NCBI RefSeq assembly: GCF_014639795.1
Contig: NZ_BMGC01000006.1
Coordinates: forward strand, 144,624-208,623
Direction: 5' to 3'
Length of the DNA: 64,000 nt
Source: Gordonia jinhuaensis
GTDB lineage: Bacteria > Actinomycetota > Actinomycetes > Mycobacteriales > Mycobacteriaceae
Made by a program: the position numbers and the translations under genes. This document shows, piece by piece, positions 24,348-37,884 of this stretch (position 1 is the first letter of the stretch; each line of letters begins with the position of its first letter). A model generated the notes under the pieces. That model did not search any database, was not told the DNA's origin, and was given only the letters and a program-made list of their open reading frames with translations.

Positions 24348-25718
24348 TCACAACTCGATCGATGTCCAACGACCGCTGCGAATCCGGAGCACCTGGGTGA
24401 GCAGCCGGGCGAGGAGGAATATGAGCAGCCCGCTCCATATCCCGGTCAGCCCCCAGCCGAAGGCAAGCGACATCCAGATGGCGGGCAGGAACCCCACGAG
24501 CGCCGATGCGAGGGTGGCAGTGCGCAGGAATGCCGCATCACCGCTGCCGAGTAACACTCCGTCGAGCGCGAATACCACCCCGGCCACCGGGAGCATCACC
24601 ACCAGAAACCACCACGGCACCGCGATCGCGTCGAGCACCGACGCCGATCCGGTGAACAGCCGCGGCAGTACCGAACGCCCGAGCGCGAACACGAGTGCGA
24701 GAACCGCCGAGGCGGCGAACGAGGCGATCGTCACCCGCCAGGCCACCGATTTCGCCACGGCGACCGCGCCCGCCCCCAGTGCCGCGCCCACCAGCGCCTG
24801 AGCGGCGATCGCCAGCGCATCGAGCAGCAGCGAGACGAAGTTCCACACCTGCATCACCACCTGGTGGGCGGCCACCGCGGCCACCCCGAAGCGACTCGCG
24901 ACTGCGGCGGCCGACAGGAAGCAGATCTGGAAGGACAGGCTGCGCACGATCAGATCGCGGCCCATCCGCAGCTGCGACCCGATGAGACTCCACCGGGGCC
25001 GGACACGTCCGCGGGCGGCCGCAACCACGCTGATCACGAAGGCCAGACCGGCCACCGACTGTCCGATCACATTGGCCCAGGCGCTGCCTTCGAGTCCGAG
25101 CCGGGGCGCGCCGGCGATCCCGTGCACGAGCAACGGGCACAGAACGGCCGACAATCCCAGGCCGGTCACCACGTAGACGATGGGCCGCCGGGTGTCCTGG
25201 ACGCCGCGCATCCACCCGTTGCCGGCCATCGACAGCAGGATCAGCGGAACGCCGAACACCGCGATGCGAAGCCACGACGTGGCCGCCGAGGCGATGTCGT
25301 GATGTCCGGTGAGTACGTCGAAGATGTAGGGCGCAGTCGGCCAGACCACGGCGATGATCACCGCGCCGGCGATCACCGCGAGCCAGGACGCCGACATCCC
25401 CTCGTCGATCGCGCCGGTGCGGTCCCCGCGGCCGTACGCGCGCGCCGACCGCGCGGTGGTGCCGTACGACAGGAAGGTGAGCTGGGTGCTGATCACCCCC
25501 AATACCAGCGACGCCACGCCCAGTGCGGCGAGTTCGGATGCCCCCAGCCGCCCCACGACAGCCAGATCCCACATCAGATACAGCGGTTCGGCCGCGAGCA
25601 CGATCAGGGCAGATCCGGCCAGGCGCGCGATTCTGGCCGGCGTGGCCTGCGCTAGCGATGCGGCCGCCGACTGCTCACCCGCCTGGTCGGGCTGGGCCAC
25701 ATCGTCAGTCACGGGCAT
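24348..25718 (-). CDS. dinF: MATE-family efflux transporter, DinF type
   Basis: A 456-residue membrane protein with about twelve hydrophobic helices in two homologous halves, matching MATE antiporters (WDLAVVGRLGASELAALGVAS; RFGVAAVAAHQVVMQVWNFVSLLLDALAIAAQALVG). These expel cationic or aromatic compounds in exchange for H+ or Na+. It follows the DHH phosphoesterase, as dinF follows Rv2837c in M. tuberculosis. The substrate cannot be told from sequence. Confidence 0.9.
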   Translation of the reverse strand: MPVTDDVAQPDQAGEQSAAASLAQATPARIARLAGSALIVLAAEPLYLMWDLAVVGRLGASELAALGVASLVLGVISTQLTFLSYGTTARSARAYGRGDRTGAIDEGMSASWLAVIAGAVIIAVVWPTAPYIFDVLTGHHDIASAATSWLRIAVFGVPLILLSMAGNGWMRGVQDTRRPIVYVVTGLGLSAVLCPLLVHGIAGAPRLGLEGSAWANVIGQSVAGLAFVISVVAAARGRVRPRWSLIGSQLRMGRDLIVRSLSFQICFLSAAAVASRFGVAAVAAHQVVMQVWNFVSLLLDALAIAAQALVGAALGAGAVAVAKSVAWRVTIASFAASAVLALVFALGRSVLPRLFTGSASVLDAIAVPWWFLVVMLPVAGVVFALDGVLLGSGDAAFLRTATLASALVGFLPAIWMSLAFGWGLTGIWSGLLIFLLARLLTQVLRIRSGRWTSIEL

Positions 25719-25736
25719 CGTCAGTCACGGGCGTCG

Positions 25737-26708
25737 TCAGTCAAGGGCACCGAGCAGCTGTCCGACGACCTCATCGGCCGTTCCGGACACGGTGTATCCC
25801 GACGCACGCGGATGTCCGCCACCGCCGAGTCTGTTCGCCAACGGCACGAGATCGACCGTGCTCTTGGATCGCAGGCTGACCGTCCATTCGCCGGGTGTGC
25901 CCTCCTTGAACACCACGGCCACCTCCGCGGCATCCACCGTGCGCACCACGTCGATCACGCTCTCGCCTTCTTCCCAGCCCAGATCGGCGAGGTCGGCATG
26001 GCGGATCACCGCATAGATGAGTCCGGCGCCGTCGAAGGCATCGGCGACGAGGGTGGCCGAACCCAGCGCATGAGAGACCATCTGCAGCCAGCCGACCGGG
26101 TGGGTGTCGATGAGCCGGCGCGTGATCGCCGAACCGTCCACACCGTGGGCCAGCAGCCGGGCGGCGAGATCGAAGGAACGCGGCCGCGCCCACCGGAACG
26201 AGCCGGTGTCGGTGACCAGTCCCGCGTAGACACACGTCGCGATATCGACGTCGACGTCCACGTCGAGTTCCTCGACGAGCGCCAGGACGAGTTCTGCGCT
26301 GCAGTCGGCGGTCGGGTCGATCACCTGACGAGTTCCGAAGCCCGGGTTGGACGCGTGATGATCGATGACCACGCATTCGTCGGCCTCGGAGGCCATCTGG
26401 GCGTGCTCGCCGAGCCGCTCGGGGCTCGCGCAGTCCACGGCGACGACCACCGCATGCCCGCCGTCAGCAGGCGAGTCCGCCAGCATCTCGCTGCCGGGCA
26501 ACTCGGCGAGGGCGGCCGGGAGTTCCCATTGCGCGGGGTAGACCACCTCGACACGGGTACCGCGCTTGTCCAGCGCCAACGCCAGCGCCAGCGCCGAACC
26601 GACGGTGTCGGCGTCGGGGCGGATGTGACAGACGATCGTCACCGAGTCGGCGGCGGCGATGACCTTCGCCGCCGCCGCGAGATCGGCGGGCAGGGTGTCA
26701 GTCGACAA
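25737..26708 (-). CDS. DHH/DHHA1 phosphoesterase, NrnA/CnpB type
   Basis: About 323 residues. The DHH metal-binding motifs are visible: CHIRPDADT near the amino terminus, [24 protein letters not shown] (the DHH block) and LVTDTGSFR, with the DHHA1 substrate motif [13 protein letters not shown] at the end. Family members degrade nanoRNA, pAp and cyclic dinucleotides; Rv2837c at this place in M. tuberculosis acts on c-di-AMP and pAp. The start is uncertain: I chose TTG at 26708, overlapping the rbfA stop, but ATGs at 26744 and 26750 are open in frame. Confidence 0.88.
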   Translation of the reverse strand: MSTDTLPADLAAAAKVIAAADSVTIVCHIRPDADTVGSALALALALDKRGTRVEVVYPAQWELPAALAELPGSEMLADSPADGGHAVVVAVDCASPERLGEHAQMASEADECVVIDHHASNPGFGTRQVIDPTADCSAELVLALVEELDVDVDVDIATCVYAGLVTDTGSFRWARPRSFDLAARLLAHGVDGSAITRRLIDTHPVGWLQMVSHALGSATLVADAFDGAGLIYAVIRHADLADLGWEEGESVIDVVRTVDAAEVAVVFKEGTPGEWTVSLRSKSTVDLVPLANRLGGGGHPRASGYTVSGTADEVVGQLLGALD

Positions 26709-27183
26709 CCTGGTCGCCGTCCTCCGCCGGACCCTGGTCGGCATCAGCATGCTCGCCGGGCTGGCGGTACGGGTCCGCCTCGCCGGCCGGTCGCGCCTCG
26801 CGGGCCCGACGGGCGACCAGTTCGTCCTGGGCGCGGGCCCGGGCGACCAGCTCTTCCATGTGACGCGCGGAGTCAGGCACGGTGTCGAGCTGAAAAGTCA
26901 ACGTGGGAGTGAAACGGACACCGGTTCCAGCGCCGACCAGCGAGCGCAACGCCCCCTTGGCCTTCTCCAGGCCGGCGGCGGCACCCTCGTAATCGGGTTC
27001 GGTGTCCAGCGACGCCCCCATCACCGTGTAGTACAGGGTCGCGTCATGCAGATCCCCGGAGACCCGGCAGTCGGTGATGGTGACGCCGAGTAGTCGCGGA
27101 TCCTTGATCTCGCCGCCGATGGCGGTCGCGACGATGGCACTGATGCGCTTGGCCAAGCGGTTCGCGCGAGCGGTATCCACCAT
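26698..27183 (-). CDS. rbfA: Ribosome-binding factor A
   Basis: A 161-residue KH-like factor for late 16S rRNA and 30S maturation. Recognisable family blocks are [47 protein letters not shown] and the helical ending. AGGAGAAAGGA stands before the ATG at 27183. The carboxy-terminal extension of about 40 residues is rich in Ala, Glu and Asp and probably disordered. A strong hairpin separates it from infB upstream, and it runs into the DHH phosphoesterase gene. Confidence 0.94.
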   Translation of the reverse strand: MVDTARANRLAKRISAIVATAIGGEIKDPRLLGVTITDCRVSGDLHDATLYYTVMGASLDTEPDYEGAAAGLEKAKGALRSLVGAGTGVRFTPTLTFQLDTVPDSARHMEELVARARAQDELVARRAREARPAGEADPYRQPGEHADADQGPAEDGDQVVD

Positions 27184-27244
27184 GGTCGTGTCCTTTCTCC
27201 TCGCTTCGAACACTTCGCTGAAAGTATGCGGGCTGCACAGCCGT

Positions 27245-27283
27245 CCGCCCGCCCCCTCTCGTGGCACGAGAGGGGGCGGGCGG
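27245..27283 (-). terminator. Strong GC hairpin between infB and rbfA
   Basis: Arms CCGCCCGCCCCCTCTCGTG (27245-27263) and CACGAGAGGGGGCGGGCGG (27265-27283) are perfectly complementary around a single base; the effective loop is GTGGCAC over a 16-base-pair stem. It starts 11 bases after the infB stop. There is no T-run. It should end or attenuate the nusA-infB transcript and reduce read-through into rbfA. Confidence 0.8.
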
Positions 27284-27293
27284 AACACAGGGA

Positions 27294-30188
<2,895 letters not shown>

Positions 30189-30325
30189 TGCTCTCCTCAC
30201 TATGAGGCCGAGCGGGGTGGCCCGCGCGACCTCGGTTTACATCCGATACGTGCTCATCGTGGAGACTTCACGGTGTGCTCATGTCTTCTGCTACCTGTTC
30301 CTCGTGGATGTCGGGGTACGGCCGA

Positions 30326-30664
30326 TCATTCGGCTGCCTCCTTCGATCCATTTCTCTCACGTGCGATGCGGTCGAGCTCTCGTCCGATCGCCTGGGTGTC
30401 GACGGCCAGGCCTCCGACACGTAACGCCGTTGCGAACGCCCTGCGCCGTACCGCGGAGGACAGACAGTCCTCCGACGGATGCAGCCAGGCACCTCGCCCC
30501 GGCATGGTCCGCCGCTGGTCGACCACCACCCGCGGTGCCGTCTGGACACCGGGATCGCGATCCACCACCGCTGCGACCCGGATCAGATCCGGGACCGCAG
30601 CACGCCGCCTGCACCCGATACACGTACGGATCGGGACATCGTCGGGCAGCGTGTCATGAACCAT
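30326..30664 (-). CDS. YlxR-family RNA-binding protein
   Basis: A 112-residue DUF448/YlxR protein between nusA and infB, its usual place. It has the family signature RTCIGCRRR (Cys15, Cys18) and GRGAWLHPSEDCLSSAVRRRAFATALR. YlxR proteins bind RNA and have been linked to RNase P and transcription modulation in other bacteria. The ATG at 30664 has no strong ribosome binding site, so the start is moderately certain. Confidence 0.87.
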   Translation of the reverse strand: MVHDTLPDDVPIRTCIGCRRRAAVPDLIRVAAVVDRDPGVQTAPRVVVDQRRTMPGRGAWLHPSEDCLSSAVRRRAFATALRVGGLAVDTQAIGRELDRIARERNGSKEAAE

Positions 30665-30717
30665 CGGCGAGTCTACCGCCCCGCGCAAACCCGGCGCTCG
30701 TCGCGTGTCGCGAGCGC

Positions 30718-31734
30718 TCACCCGGCAGCCGGTGTCGCATCCGGCGACGTGTCCGAATCCGACCGGATATCGATGCGCCAGCCGGTCAGGCGGGCCGCCA
30801 GTCGGGCGTTCTGCCCTTCCTTGCCGATCGCCAGTGACAGCTGGTAGTCGGGAACCACCACCCGCGCCGCGCGGGCCTCGGGATCGATCACCGACACCGA
30901 GACCACCTTGGACGGGCTCAGCGCGTTGGCGACGAACACCGCCGGATCCGGGTCGTAGTCGATGATGTCAATCTTCTCCCCGGCCAGTTCACTCATCACG
31001 TTACGCACTCGCTGGCCCATCGGCCCGATGCATGCGCCTTTGGCGTTGAGTCCCGGGACCGTGGTGTACACGGCGATCTTCGAGCGGTGTCCGGCCTCGC
31101 GGGCGACCGCGCGGATCTCCACCGATCCGTCCTCGATCTCGGGGACCTCCAGCGAGAACAGTTTCTTGACGAGGTTCGGGTGGGTCCGCGACAACGTGAT
31201 CTGCGGGCCGCGGGTGCCGCGCGTGACACCGACGACGTAGCACTTGATGCGGTCGCCGTGTTTGTAGGTTTCACCGGGAACCTGTTCGGCGGCCGGGATG
31301 ATGCCCTCGGCGCCGTTGGCCTCCGATCCGATGCGCACCACGACCATGCCGCGCGCGTTGGCCCGCGTGTCCTGCTGGACCACACCACCGACGATCTCGC
31401 CCTCATGGGTCACGTACTCGCCGAAGCTCTTCTCGTTCTCCGCATCCCGCAGCCGCTGCAGGATCACCTGACGCGCGGTGGTGGCGGCGATGCGCCCGAA
31501 GCCCTCGGGCGTGTCGTCCCACTCGGAGACCACGTCGCCGTAGTCGTCGAGCTGCTGGGCCATCACCCGCACCTCACCGGTCTTGCGGTTGACGTCCACA
31601 CGCGCGCTGGGCTCGTTACCCTCGGTGTGCCGGTAGGCGGTCAACAGCGCCGTCTCGATCGCCGTGATCACCGTCTCGATCGGGATGCCCTTGTCGGCCT
31701 CGATCATGCGCAACGCGGTGATGTCGATATTCAT
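30718..31734 (-). CDS. nusA: Transcription termination/antitermination factor NusA
   Basis: A 338-residue protein with an amino-terminal RNA-polymerase-binding domain (1-110), an S1 domain, and two KH domains ([53 protein letters not shown]). It lacks the acidic carboxy-terminal repeats of enterobacterial NusA, as expected in actinobacteria. Its ATG overlaps the rimP stop as ATGA. Confidence 0.96.
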   Translation of the reverse strand: MNIDITALRMIEADKGIPIETVITAIETALLTAYRHTEGNEPSARVDVNRKTGEVRVMAQQLDDYGDVVSEWDDTPEGFGRIAATTARQVILQRLRDAENEKSFGEYVTHEGEIVGGVVQQDTRANARGMVVVRIGSEANGAEGIIPAAEQVPGETYKHGDRIKCYVVGVTRGTRGPQITLSRTHPNLVKKLFSLEVPEIEDGSVEIRAVAREAGHRSKIAVYTTVPGLNAKGACIGPMGQRVRNVMSELAGEKIDIIDYDPDPAVFVANALSPSKVVSVSVIDPEARAARVVVPDYQLSLAIGKEGQNARLAARLTGWRIDIRSDSDTSPDATPAAG

Positions 31735-32414
31735 TTGTTCTCTTTCCTCTCCTGGCCTCTGATGTCTGACTGCTCGGGGTCGTCTGCAGAAAGCAGTCCC
31801 GGACCCCCGGTGGCGTCGACGCCGGCGTCGATGTCGTCGATGCCTGTGTCTGCGGTGTCCGCCTCGCCGAGGGAGTCGACCTCCGGAGGGGAATCTGCCG
31901 GCTCGACCGGAGCCACCCCGCTCAGTTCGAGCTCGGCGGCCGATGGCGGACGGAAGTCCACACCGGCCACAGCGCGGTCGACGTCGGCGAGCGGGAGCAG
32001 TCTGATCGACGGTCCGGTCCGCTCACGCACCACGAGTTCGACCGCGGCCTCATCGGCCTGCAAGCGCCCGATCCGGGCGGTGAGCGCACCGCCGTCGGTG
32101 CGGCGGATGGTGACCGGACGCCCCTGGGCGCGGCGCCAGTGTCGTGGGGCGGTGAGCGGGCGGTCGACGCCGGGGGAGGTGACCTCCAGCGTGAAGGGGG
32201 TCTGCCCCCAGCGGGGGTCGTCGTCGATGGCGGCCGAGATCGTCCGCGACAGTTCCGCGAGATCGTCGAGACCGCTGCCGCCGTCACGGTCGACGGTCAG
32301 TACGACGCGCGACTTCGGACCGGCCCACGACACGTCGACGTCCTCGAGGTCGAATCCGTGCTCGGCGACGATGCCGCCGACGGCATCGGCGATCTCCGCA
32401 CTGGTGACGGGCAT
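31731..32414 (-). CDS. rimP: Ribosome maturation factor RimP
   Basis: A 227-residue two-domain factor for 30S assembly. The core is at about residues 1-165 ([39 protein letters not shown]). An unusually acidic tail of about 60 residues, rich in Asp, Glu and Pro, follows. The ATG at 32414 has GGGGAG six bases before it. It begins the rimP-nusA-ylxR-infB cluster. Confidence 0.93.
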   Translation of the reverse strand: MPVTSAEIADAVGGIVAEHGFDLEDVDVSWAGPKSRVVLTVDRDGGSGLDDLAELSRTISAAIDDDPRWGQTPFTLEVTSPGVDRPLTAPRHWRRAQGRPVTIRRTDGGALTARIGRLQADEAAVELVVRERTGPSIRLLPLADVDRAVAGVDFRPPSAAELELSGVAPVEPADSPPEVDSLGEADTADTGIDDIDAGVDATGGPGLLSADDPEQSDIRGQERKENK

Positions 32415-32649
32415 GAGTGACTCCCCTTGTTCAGTTGTCGTGTTCAGTTCGTCTTCCCTCGTGTATCGGCTGCCCGGTCGCAAGCCGTCAAGGCTCACGA
32501 GCCAGGGCGCCGGCTCGGCTGGTGTGCGTTCGATCGATGCATGCGCAGCCGGTGAACGACGTACAGCTTAACCCGAGCGGACACCGGATTCGGACACTCT
32601 CGCCCCGGATCCCCGGCCGGACGCCGACCTACTGGCAGGATGGTCAGCT

Positions 32650-33255
32650 GTGCCCAGCGTCCAGATCGATCCGAGCGCGCAGGTGAGCGCACCGGTTCCG
32701 CCCTCTCCTGTTCGAGGCTCCCGCGTCCCCCGGTCACCGGCCCTTCGGTCACCGGATGCGAATACTGCGCTCGACCGGCGCAGCGTGCTGCGCGGCACCG
32801 CCTACGGCGCGGCCCTCTTCGCTGCGGGGGGTGTGATCCCGGCACTCACCGCCTGCGGTGCCGCGGGCAAGTCGGCCGAGCAGAAGACCGCCGAAGAGCT
32901 GGTTCCCTTCGCGCAGTCCGCACTCGCCGACGCCGATGACGCGCAGTCACTCATCGCGACCAACCCTGACCGCACGGCCGCCCTGACCGTCATCGCCGAC
33001 GAGCGCCGCATCCACGCCCGCCTGCTCGAGGAGGAGATCGCACGGCTGCACCCCGACGACTATTCGGCGTCACCGTCGCCGAGCGCCCCGACCGGCTCAC
33101 CGGCCCAGCCTGACATCGACTCGTTCCGGACACGCCTGTCGACACAAGCGCGCACGACCGCAGACCTCGCGGTCACCCAGAACGGCTACGTCGCCGGCCT
33201 GCTCGGATCGATCAGCGTGGCCTTGGACTGCGCGGCGAAGGTGCAGCTGCCATGA
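32650..33255 (+). CDS. Tat-exported lipoprotein, ferritin-like helical, function unknown
   Basis: A 201-residue protein (GTG start). A Tat-type signal (DRRSVLRGTAYGAALFAAGG) ends in the lipobox LTAC at about residues 73-76. The mature part is helical with E/H pairs such as ADERRIHARLLEEEIARLHPD, then a Ser/Pro linker and another helix. The stop overlaps the next start as ATGA, and the partner is a DUF4439 ferritin-like protein. The pair lies where M. tuberculosis has Rv2843-Rv2844. The long leader before the twin arginines makes the start uncertain. Confidence 0.7.
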   Translation: MPSVQIDPSAQVSAPVPPSPVRGSRVPRSPALRSPDANTALDRRSVLRGTAYGAALFAAGGVIPALTACGAAGKSAEQKTAEELVPFAQSALADADDAQSLIATNPDRTAALTVIADERRIHARLLEEEIARLHPDDYSASPSPSAPTGSPAQPDIDSFRTRLSTQARTTADLAVTQNGYVAGLLGSISVALDCAAKVQLP

Positions 33256-33692
33256 ACCAATCCACCTCTCGCGCACTGGCTGTCGCACTGAACGCGGAGT
33301 ACGCGGCGGTCTTCACCTACGGGATCGTCGCCGCCTATGCGGCCGATTCGCGGCGCACCGACATCGCCGCGGCCACCGCCGCACACCGCGCCCTGCGGGA
33401 TGCACTGATACGCCGCCTCACCGACGCGGGACAGGCCGTCCCCGAGGCCGCCGCCGGCTACACACTGCCGGTCGCGGTGACCGACTCGATCACCGGCTAC
33501 CGCGCAGCACTGGCCGCCGAGGAGCAGTGCTGCGTGGCCTATCGCTCACTCATCGAACAGGCCGCCGAGTCCGACGACCGCCGGATCGGAATCGACGGTC
33601 TGCGCGACTGCGCGATCCGCGCCGCCAATTGGCGTCTGGTGCTGCGGATCTCACCGGCGACCACCGCGCTGCCCGGCACACCCGGCGAGTGA
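33252..33692 (+). CDS. DUF4439 ferritin-like protein
   Basis: A 146-residue all-helical protein of the DUF4439 ferritin-like family. Candidate metal ligands are Glu16 (NAEYAAVFTYG), His45 (ATAAHRALRD) and the Glu pair in LAAEEQCC. No signal peptide. It is coupled by a four-base overlap to the Tat lipoprotein. Metal or redox function is inferred only from the fold family. Confidence 0.75.
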   Translation: MNQSTSRALAVALNAEYAAVFTYGIVAAYAADSRRTDIAAATAAHRALRDALIRRLTDAGQAVPEAAAGYTLPVAVTDSITGYRAALAAEEQCCVAYRSLIEQAAESDDRRIGIDGLRDCAIRAANWRLVLRISPATTALPGTPGE

Positions 33693-33716
33693 CCGCAGCG
33701 CGAGGGCCGCGAGACC

Positions 33717-35438
33717 TCAGCGCGCGCTGAGTATCGCGACCGCTTCGGCCACCGGGACCTCCTCGGCGGTGCCGGCGAACCGGTCACGGATCTCCACGGT
33801 GCCGCCGGCGAATCCACGGCCCACCACCACCACAGCGGGCATGCCCAGGAGTTCGGCGTCCTTGAATTTCACGCCCGGTGAGGCCTTGCGGTCATCGATC
33901 AGCACCGACAGGCCGGCGGCGTCGAGATCGGCGGCGAGCTTCTCGGCGCCCTCCACGACGGCGGCATCCTTGCCGGCGATCACGAGGTGGACGTCGTAGG
34001 GGGTCACCGACTTCGGCCAGCGCAGTCCCTTGTCGTCGTGGCACTGCTCGGCGATCACGGCGACCAGTCGCGAGACGCCCACACCGTAGGAGCCCTGGAT
34101 CAAGCGCACCGGCTTGCCGGTTTCACCGAGCACGTCGACCTCGAAGGCGTCGGTGTACTTGGTGCCGAGCTGGAAGATGTGACCGATCTCGATTCCCTTG
34201 GCCGACAGCAGCGTTCCGGTGCCGTCGGGGGTGAGGTCACCATCGCGGACCTCGGCCGCCTCGATCGTGCCGTCCGGCTCGAAATCCCGGCCGGCGACCA
34301 GATCGACCACATGCTTGCCCTGCTCGTCGGCGCCGGTGATCCAGCGCGTACCCGAGACCACGCGAGGGTCCACCAGGTAGGTGCCACCGGCATTCTTGAC
34401 ACCTGCGGGACCGATGTAACCACGCACGAGTTCGGGCGTCTTGGCGAAATCTGCGTCGTCGAGCAGCGCGACCTCCGCCGGTTCCAGCGATGCCTCGAGC
34501 CGCTTCATGTCGACATCGCGGTCACCGGGGATGCCGATGCCCATGATCTGCCAATCCTTGCCCGGGGCACGGACTTTCACCAGAATGTTCTTGAGTGTGT
34601 CGGCCGAGGTGACCGTACGGTCGAGCGTCGCGTTGGCCCAGTCGACCAGTGTGGCGATGGTCGGCGTGGAGCCGGTTTCGTAGACCTGTGCCGCCGGCTG
34701 TCCCTCGATCGCGATCGCGTCGGGGACCGGGGTGATCACCGCTTCGACATTGGCGGCGTATCCGGTCTCGATGCTGCGGACGTAGGTGTCCTCCCCCACC
34801 TCGCTGTCGGCGAGGAACTCCTCGGAGGCGCTGCCGCCCATCGCGCCGGAGGTCGCCTTGACGATCACGTACTTCACGCCGAGCCGATCGAAGATCGCCT
34901 GGTAGGCACCGCGGTGTGCCTGATACGACGCGGCCGCACCGTCCTGGTCGAGGTCGAAGGAGTACGAGTCCTTCATCACGAATTCGCGACCGCGCAGGAT
35001 CCCGGCACGGGGGCGCTCCTCGTCGCGGTACTTGGTCTGGATCTGGTAGAGCGTGACGGGCAGATCCTTGTAGGAGGAGTACTCGCCCCGCACCAACAGC
35101 GCGAAGAGTTCCTCGTGGGTGGGGCCCAGGAGCATGTCATTGCCCTTGCGGTCCTGCAGACGGAACAGCGCGTCGCCGTACTCGTTCCATCGACCGGTCA
35201 CCTCGTAGGGGTCGCGCGGCAGCAGTGCGGGCAACGAGATCTCTTGTCCGCCTATGGCGTTCATCTCCTCACGCACAATGTTCTCCACCGCGCGCAGCAC
35301 CCGCAGGCCCAGCGGCAGCCAGCTGTACACGCCGGGTGCGACCCGGCGGACGTAGCCGGCGCGCACCAGCAGCTTGTGGCTGGGCACCTCGGCGTCGGCG
35401 GGGTCCTCGCGCAGAGTCCGCAGGAACAGGGTCGACAT
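33717..35438 (-). CDS. proS: Prolyl-tRNA synthetase
   Basis: A 573-residue class II aminoacyl-tRNA synthetase of the bacterial type with the editing (INS) domain in the middle. Class II motifs are visible: [44 protein letters not shown], and [17 protein letters not shown]. The anticodon-binding domain ends the protein. The ATG at 35438 has no clear Shine-Dalgarno. It is divergent from yaaA, 94 bases apart. Confidence 0.96.
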   Translation of the reverse strand: MSTLFLRTLREDPADAEVPSHKLLVRAGYVRRVAPGVYSWLPLGLRVLRAVENIVREEMNAIGGQEISLPALLPRDPYEVTGRWNEYGDALFRLQDRKGNDMLLGPTHEELFALLVRGEYSSYKDLPVTLYQIQTKYRDEERPRAGILRGREFVMKDSYSFDLDQDGAAASYQAHRGAYQAIFDRLGVKYVIVKATSGAMGGSASEEFLADSEVGEDTYVRSIETGYAANVEAVITPVPDAIAIEGQPAAQVYETGSTPTIATLVDWANATLDRTVTSADTLKNILVKVRAPGKDWQIMGIGIPGDRDVDMKRLEASLEPAEVALLDDADFAKTPELVRGYIGPAGVKNAGGTYLVDPRVVSGTRWITGADEQGKHVVDLVAGRDFEPDGTIEAAEVRDGDLTPDGTGTLLSAKGIEIGHIFQLGTKYTDAFEVDVLGETGKPVRLIQGSYGVGVSRLVAVIAEQCHDDKGLRWPKSVTPYDVHLVIAGKDAAVVEGAEKLAADLDAAGLSVLIDDRKASPGVKFKDAELLGMPAVVVVGRGFAGGTVEIRDRFAGTAEEVPVAEAVAILSAR

Positions 35439-35532
35439 GCGTGTGATCACGACAGATGAGCTTAATCACCCGCACATCCGCCGGTGGTGGTCCCCCGGTG
35501 CGCTGAGCCGTTCCGCGGCTACGCTGTCACGC

Positions 35533-36273
35533 GTGCGCGTTCTCCTCCCCCCGTCCGAGACGAAATCCGATGGCGGCCGAGGCGCCCCGATCCGGCTCGA
35601 AGACCTGTGGCTGCCCGAACTCACCCCGATCCGTAAACAGCTCCTCGACGCGCTGGTGGATCTGTCGTCAGACCTCGACGCCAGCAGCGCCGCGTTGGGC
35701 CTGGGGCCCACACAGCTCGCCGAGATCGAGCGCAACGCCGACCTGTGGGACGCGCCGACGACACCGGCGATCACGCGATACACCGGCGTCCTCTACGACG
35801 CGCTGGACTACTCCTCGCTGACCCGTGCCGGCAAGGCCAAGGCCACCGATCGGCTCGCGATCGGGTCGGCACTGTTCGGCATCGTGCGTGCGGGCGACAT
35901 GATCCCGTCGTACCGATTGTCGGGCGGCTCGAAGCTGCCGGGCCTACCGACGCTCACCTCGCTGTGGAAGCGCGACCTCAGCGCCGCACTGGCCGGTGTC
36001 GACGATTTCGTGGTCGATCTGCGCTCGGGCATCTACCAGCAGCTCGGCCCGGTACCCGGTGCGGTCACCGCGACCGTGCTCACGGAGAAACCCGACGGCT
36101 CGCGTTCGGTGGTCAGTCACTTCAACAAGCATCACAAGGGTCTGGCCGCCCGGTCACTGGTGACCACCCGTCGCACGGTGGCCGACATCAACACACTGGC
36201 GGCCGTGGTCTCCGACGGCGGTCAACGCGTCGAGATCGCCTCGCCGGTCGAGCTGGTGATCCTCACCGACTGA
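35533..36273 (+). CDS. yaaA: YaaA-family peroxide stress protein
   Basis: A 246-residue DUF328/YaaA protein. VRVLLPPSETKSDGG is the family's amino terminus, which set the GTG start at 35533; YTGVLYDALDYSSL, SYRLSGGSKLPG and LVDLRSGIYQ are further conserved blocks. E. coli YaaA lowers intracellular iron under peroxide stress. It is not part of an obvious operon here. Confidence 0.85.
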   Translation: MRVLLPPSETKSDGGRGAPIRLEDLWLPELTPIRKQLLDALVDLSSDLDASSAALGLGPTQLAEIERNADLWDAPTTPAITRYTGVLYDALDYSSLTRAGKAKATDRLAIGSALFGIVRAGDMIPSYRLSGGSKLPGLPTLTSLWKRDLSAALAGVDDFVVDLRSGIYQQLGPVPGAVTATVLTEKPDGSRSVVSHFNKHHKGLAARSLVTTRRTVADINTLAAVVSDGGQRVEIASPVELVILTD

Positions 36274-36322
36274 CCGCGTCGCCGTGTCGCGTCGCCGACC
36301 AGTTGATCCCGGGCGGCTTGAC

Positions 36323-37873
36323 TCAGTCGACCTCGCCGGCGTTCGCGGCCTCCTGGGCGGCCTGCCCCTCGGCGACGTCGGCGGGGGTGAAACGCATGAA
36401 CAGCACCACCACCCCGGCGATGATCGCGATGATCGCGCAGCACAGGAATGCCAGCCCGTAGCCGTCGGCGAGGGCCGAGATCTGGTCGGAGTTCATCTCG
36501 TCGACCGGGCCGGTCGTGCCACCTCGCGCGAGCGTGCGGGAGGTGACCACCGCACCCACGATCACCAGTCCCACCGCACCCCCGAGTTCCTGGGCGACCT
36601 GTGCGAGCGCGGTGAGCGGGCCGATCTCGCGCGGTGACACCCCGGCAACAGCCGAGAGGGTCAGCGGGATCACCGCGAAGCCCACACCGAAGCCGATGAC
36701 CACCACGGTGATGCCGATCGCCGGGAAATACGATGCGCGGCTCTCGGGCACCGTCGAGGCGTAGAGACATCCGGCGAACAGGATCAGGCCGCCCACGATC
36801 ACCAGCCACCGCGGCGCGACCATCAGGGCGAGTTTCGAGGCGATGGCCGCGGCGACGCCGAGCCCAAAGGCGAACGGGACCACCGACAGACCGCTCTGCA
36901 ACGGGCTGTACCCGGCGATGCCCTGCAGGTACTGGGCGATGTAGACCGCCATACACATCATGATCGCCGAGGAGAACAGGATCGCCACGAGTGCCGCCAC
37001 CCGACTGACATTGCGGAACAGCGAGAACGGCAGGATCGGGTTCTTGGCTCCGCGCTCGACCACCACGAAGGCCACGAAGGCGATCAGAGCGAGCACGAAC
37101 GATGCGATGACCACCGGATCGCCCCAGCCTCGGCTGGGGCCCTCGTTGATGGCCAGGACCAGCAGCACACTGCCCAGGGTCGCGCTGACGGCCCCGGCGA
37201 CGTCCAGCGACATCCGCTCGCCCTGCGACTCGCGGAGACATTTCAGCCCGCCGACAGCGACGAACACCCCGATGGGCACGTTGATGAGGAACACCAGCCG
37301 CCACGAGAACTCGGTGAGCACGCCGCCGGCGATCAGACCGGCCACCGATCCGATGCCGGTCATCGCCGCGTAGATGGCGAACGCCTGCGACCGGGGTTTA
37401 CCCGGTGCGTACGTGGTGGCGACCAGCGCCATCGCGGTCGGCGCGGCGATGGCCGCGGCCACCCCCTGCAGGGCACGGCCGGCGATGAGACTGTAGGGAT
37501 CCCAGGCCAGTCCGCACAGCAGCGAGGTCACGGTGAACATCGACACACCGAGCACGAACATGCGCCGGCGTCCGAAGGTGTCGCCCAGCCGTCCGCCGAG
37601 GAGCATCAGACCACCGAAGGCGAGCACGTAGGCGGTGATGATCCAGTTGCCGCCCGATTCGTTGAGGTGCAGCGAGTCGCGAATCCGGGGCAACGCGAGC
37701 GCGGCGACGGTGCCGTCGAGAACCAGCAGCAGCTGCATCCCGCCGAGCACGAAGATCGGGAGCCCGAAGACCTTGGTCTCGGTACCCGTCGGCATCTGCT
37801 GACCGCCGCGGTTCGCATCGGACATTCCCGACGCCTCGCGGGGCGACGAAGCCGACTGTCGTGATGTCGCCAT
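36323..37873 (-). CDS. efpA: MFS drug efflux transporter, EfpA/QacA type
   Basis: A 516-residue DHA2-type major facilitator with about fourteen predicted helices. Visible signatures are GRLGDTFGRRRMFVLG (motif A) and LDGTVAALALPRI (motif D1). It lies between proS and cysG, as EfpA (Rv2846c) does in M. tuberculosis, and has a similar length. Proton-driven drug or lipid export is inferred from the family. Confidence 0.87.
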   Translation of the reverse strand: MATSRQSASSPREASGMSDANRGGQQMPTGTETKVFGLPIFVLGGMQLLLVLDGTVAALALPRIRDSLHLNESGGNWIITAYVLAFGGLMLLGGRLGDTFGRRRMFVLGVSMFTVTSLLCGLAWDPYSLIAGRALQGVAAAIAAPTAMALVATTYAPGKPRSQAFAIYAAMTGIGSVAGLIAGGVLTEFSWRLVFLINVPIGVFVAVGGLKCLRESQGERMSLDVAGAVSATLGSVLLVLAINEGPSRGWGDPVVIASFVLALIAFVAFVVVERGAKNPILPFSLFRNVSRVAALVAILFSSAIMMCMAVYIAQYLQGIAGYSPLQSGLSVVPFAFGLGVAAAIASKLALMVAPRWLVIVGGLILFAGCLYASTVPESRASYFPAIGITVVVIGFGVGFAVIPLTLSAVAGVSPREIGPLTALAQVAQELGGAVGLVIVGAVVTSRTLARGGTTGPVDEMNSDQISALADGYGLAFLCCAIIAIIAGVVVLFMRFTPADVAEGQAAQEAANAGEVD

Positions 37874-37884
37874 GGACTTCGACG

